DNA from: Gossypium raimondii
Taxonomy: Eukaryota; Streptophyta; Magnoliopsida; Malvales; Malvaceae
Direction of reading: 5' to 3'
Length of the DNA: 64,000 nt
Assembly (NCBI RefSeq): GCF_025698545.1
Contig: NC_068566.1
Coordinates: forward strand, 48,206,501-48,270,500
The translations under genes were made by a program, and so were the position numbers. Shown here one piece after another: positions 61,868 through 64,000 of the stretch (its first letter is position 1; each line of letters starts with the position of its first letter). A model generated the notes under the pieces. It had not been told where the DNA came from. It did no database searches and was given only the letters and a program-made list of their open reading frames with translations.

Positions 61868-62077
61868 CTATTGTGATTTGATTTGAGCGAATGGCAAGAG
61901 GCAGTTAAGTGCAGCAAGTCCGAGAAACACAGCCTGAGATCCAACTTCTGAAAAGCTCACTTTTATGTTTGTTGTGGCATGGAAGATAGAGGATTTAGGC
62001 GGAGGCAGGGATCCCGGCTCCTCTGCTTGCTTGCAGTGATTGAGCTTCTCTTCCAAACAGTTGTTTTGAGAATTCAT
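61868..62077 (-). CDS. Possible small protein, 69 aa
   Basis: A single open frame starts MNSQNNCLEEKLNHCKQ and ends in LNCLLPFAQIKSQ. It has a mildly hydrophobic C-terminal half (VGSQAVFLGLAALNCLLPF) that could be one membrane segment. A clear TATATATA (62140-62148) lies about 65 bp upstream on the same strand, which supports transcription. I recognise no family. It could also be a 5' UTR or chance frame; it sits between two other minus-strand genes. Confidence 0.4.
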   Translation of the reverse strand: MNSQNNCLEEKLNHCKQAEEPGSLPPPKSSIFHATTNIKVSFSEVGSQAVFLGLAALNCLLPFAQIKSQ

Positions 62078-62139
62078 TGCTTGGAATTGGAAGAAATGTT
62101 AAGCGAAGGAGAAATTAGGAAACTACCCATCCACCAAGC

Positions 62140-62148
62140 TATATATAT
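62140..62148 (-). promoter_or_regulatory. TATA box for the 69-aa frame
   Basis: TATATATA-type sequence on the minus strand, about 65 bp before the ATG at 62077. Position fits a core promoter with a short leader. Confidence 0.4.
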
Positions 62149-62403
62149 TTCCGTTGTCTATAACTAATCAACTACTTTAGTGTCATCCAACCTCTTCAAA
62201 CAATCAGATAAGATACTTTTCAAATATGTTTTATTATATCTATAGTCTACAAATAATACATCCCAATGCATACATCAGTACGTGTAGTAACAAACAAGCA
62301 GGAACCACTCCTTGTTTCTAACATATATCTTACATACATAGCTTTGCCTAACTATCCTCTTTACTGAATGAAACAGAAGAGAAGAGAAGAGAAGGATCAA
62401 GTC

Positions 62404-64000
62404 TCATGTAGAGCCATTAAGCTTAGATAGCAAAAATAGGCAACCGGACGATAGTAGGACAGAAGCTGAGAAGCAAAGCAAATCCAGTGTAGAGTGTATT
62501 ACAGCCTTCTTGCACTTGTCAAAAAATCCTATCAGAAGAAGCATCACTATTACATGCCCAAGTTTGGTTTTCAGTTCACTCACTGATTTTATTTCCAACC
62601 ATCTTGGTCGTTCCTGGTACAAATGAAATTATATTCACAAGCTACTACATGAATGTGATAACTTCGAATTTTCCACAAGTGTTTTTCTTTCTTCCACCAA
62701 TTAATTAAATCTCACAATCAAGTAGTATAAAAGATCCTCATGACCAAAACTAGGAAGATAAAAGAAAAAAAAATTTGACTGACCTTTAAAGCAAACAATC
62801 CAAAGAGATTTGATGTTGATGTGGCCTTTTCCTTCGATTGTGTTTTTGCAATATCAAGGTTGCAAACAAAGAGCTCATAAAGACCCATTCCAAACACCAG
62901 CATTACTGTTCCCACTAGATAGATATCTGGAAGAACAATACAGTGGCAATTAGTGGCCTCATCTCAATAGGATCTAACTACAAGCATCAATCTGGGTTTA
63001 GAAACAATAAACCGCATACCTGTATTTTGACATTACAACACTAAACAGAACAAGTTTACTACATCAGATGCATAACCTACTTAAGAGCACAGCTTCTATG
63101 CAACTACTGAATAATTCTAATACACTAAGCTCATTTTTATATACATAAAGATAAAGACTTTCAACACCTTTGCTGTAGATTCTAATACTCAGCAAAGCAG
63201 CAATTTACCTAATAATTTAAGTCTAAATGGTTTAGAATCATCAAGGGTTTGTAACTGGTCGTAAGCATCACATTGAAAACCAACCAAAAGTCGTGGTTAT
63301 CTTTGAAACTTGGAAACCTAGCTAGATAGCCAGTCAAAATATTGTGAAATTGAGAAGGAAAAGATAGAAATCAGAGTCGCTGCTAGTTACAAGGATCTCC
63401 ATATCTGCCTTGAGAGATGATTAATTGGACAAAGTGTAACATGGTAAAGCATGAGGCAACAAAGGACACAATTCTAGGGTCATCACTTTGAATTAACAAG
63501 AATAAAACCATCTATGCAGGCTCAAAAGCACAAGAGGAGTTTACTTCAAGGTGGAAAACTTTGTTTAAGCTGGAGGCTGAGCATCTAGACTTTAATGCTC
63601 AGTAGCCTTAAAGTATAATAATCTTGCTCAAGTTATCAACTAACCATGCAGCTGGACACAAAATTATAAAGCCATCCCACCTCGTGAAGAAGAAAAGATA
63701 GAGCACTCTAATCAATCATTCAGAAAGGAGTAAAAAGACCATCAATCAGAATTAAAGAATAGAATCGCAGTTTCAAAATTATGCACAAAAAACAGGTTTT
63801 CCTCTAGGGTATAGTACTTGCGATTTGGGATATTGTCCCCCAGCTTCACCAAACAGGATCAGCAGAAAGGAAAGTTTTAAATGCAAACAAACTGAAAATT
63901 CATGTGTTTGTCTAACTAAGTATAACTTTTCTTCAACCTGAACGTTCTCATAATACCTATAAAAGCAAATAAGTAGAAGCAGCAAGAATAGGCTTGATAG
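62404..64000 (-). CDS. UPF0114 (YqhA-like) membrane protein, 3' part
   Basis: Only the last two exons are inside the window: 62926-62784 and 62613-62404; the 5' exons lie beyond the right edge. The penultimate exon reads IYLVGTVMLVFGMGLYELFV, the strongest UPF0114 motif. The last exon encodes ERPRWLEIKSVSELKTKLGH, then a hydrophobic span VIVMLLLIGFF, and near the C-terminus a second span LLCFSASVLLSSGCLFLL. Plant members (from memory At4g19390, At5g13720) are predicted plastid or membrane proteins of unknown function. The ~1.07 kb from 62,927 to the window end is intron without recognised coding DNA. Confidence 0.85.

Overview
This window is plant nuclear DNA from a eudicot. Genes are split by many short GT-AG introns, spacers are AT-rich, and LTR, Mutator-like and MITE insertions are abundant. 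The LTR ends (TGTAACA...TGTTACA), the plant mobile domain pseudogene and the protein sequences look to me like Malvaceae, most likely Gossypium (cotton). That assignment comes from memory and was not searched.

Layout. Positions 1-8,200 are a transposon graveyard. A Mutator-like transposase fragment is split by a ~2.9 kb LTR, which itself contains a ~3.2 kb solo LTR, followed by a decayed plant-mobile-domain gene. Positions 9,985-22,345 hold three intact genes: SCAMP (+), chloroplast phosphoribulokinase PRK (+) and the plastid glycolate/glycerate transporter PLGG1 (-). From memory this matches Arabidopsis At1g32050/32060/32080. A Mutator-type MITE follows, then a 4-coumarate:CoA-ligase-like gene (-, 23,351-25,525) and a 3.7 kb AT-rich spacer. 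An EDR2-like PH-START-DUF1336 gene (-, 29,291-37,580, 22 exons) is complete except for one extra base in exon 7 that breaks the frame.

Positions 38,032-47,357 are the second transposon cluster. It holds a 1.5 kb Pack-MULE-like element that has captured an NLR resistance-gene fragment, an adjacent MITE, a broken phosphofructokinase fragment, and a 2.0 kb solo LTR containing a reverse-oriented 3.1 kb solo LTR. All the solo LTRs and MITEs in this cluster have readable target-site duplications.

Positions 48,400-63,999 return to genes: the MHK/RCK-type kinase (+), a 290-aa multi-cysteine membrane protein of unknown function (+), a Ty1-copia relic with a 132-bp tandem duplication, a WAT1-related EamA transporter (-), a possible 69-aa small gene (-), and the 3' end of a UPF0114 membrane-protein gene (-) that runs off the right edge.

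PRK and PLGG1 serve the linked Calvin-Benson and photorespiratory pathways in the same organelle. Otherwise the genes look like ordinary housekeeping and transport genes. I reconstructed exons by hand from splice sites and reading phase; all eight full-length gene models sum to whole codons except EDR2-like. The most interesting items are the NLR-carrying Pack-MULE, the EDR2-like frameshift, and the palindromic 46-bp minisatellite inside the LTR.
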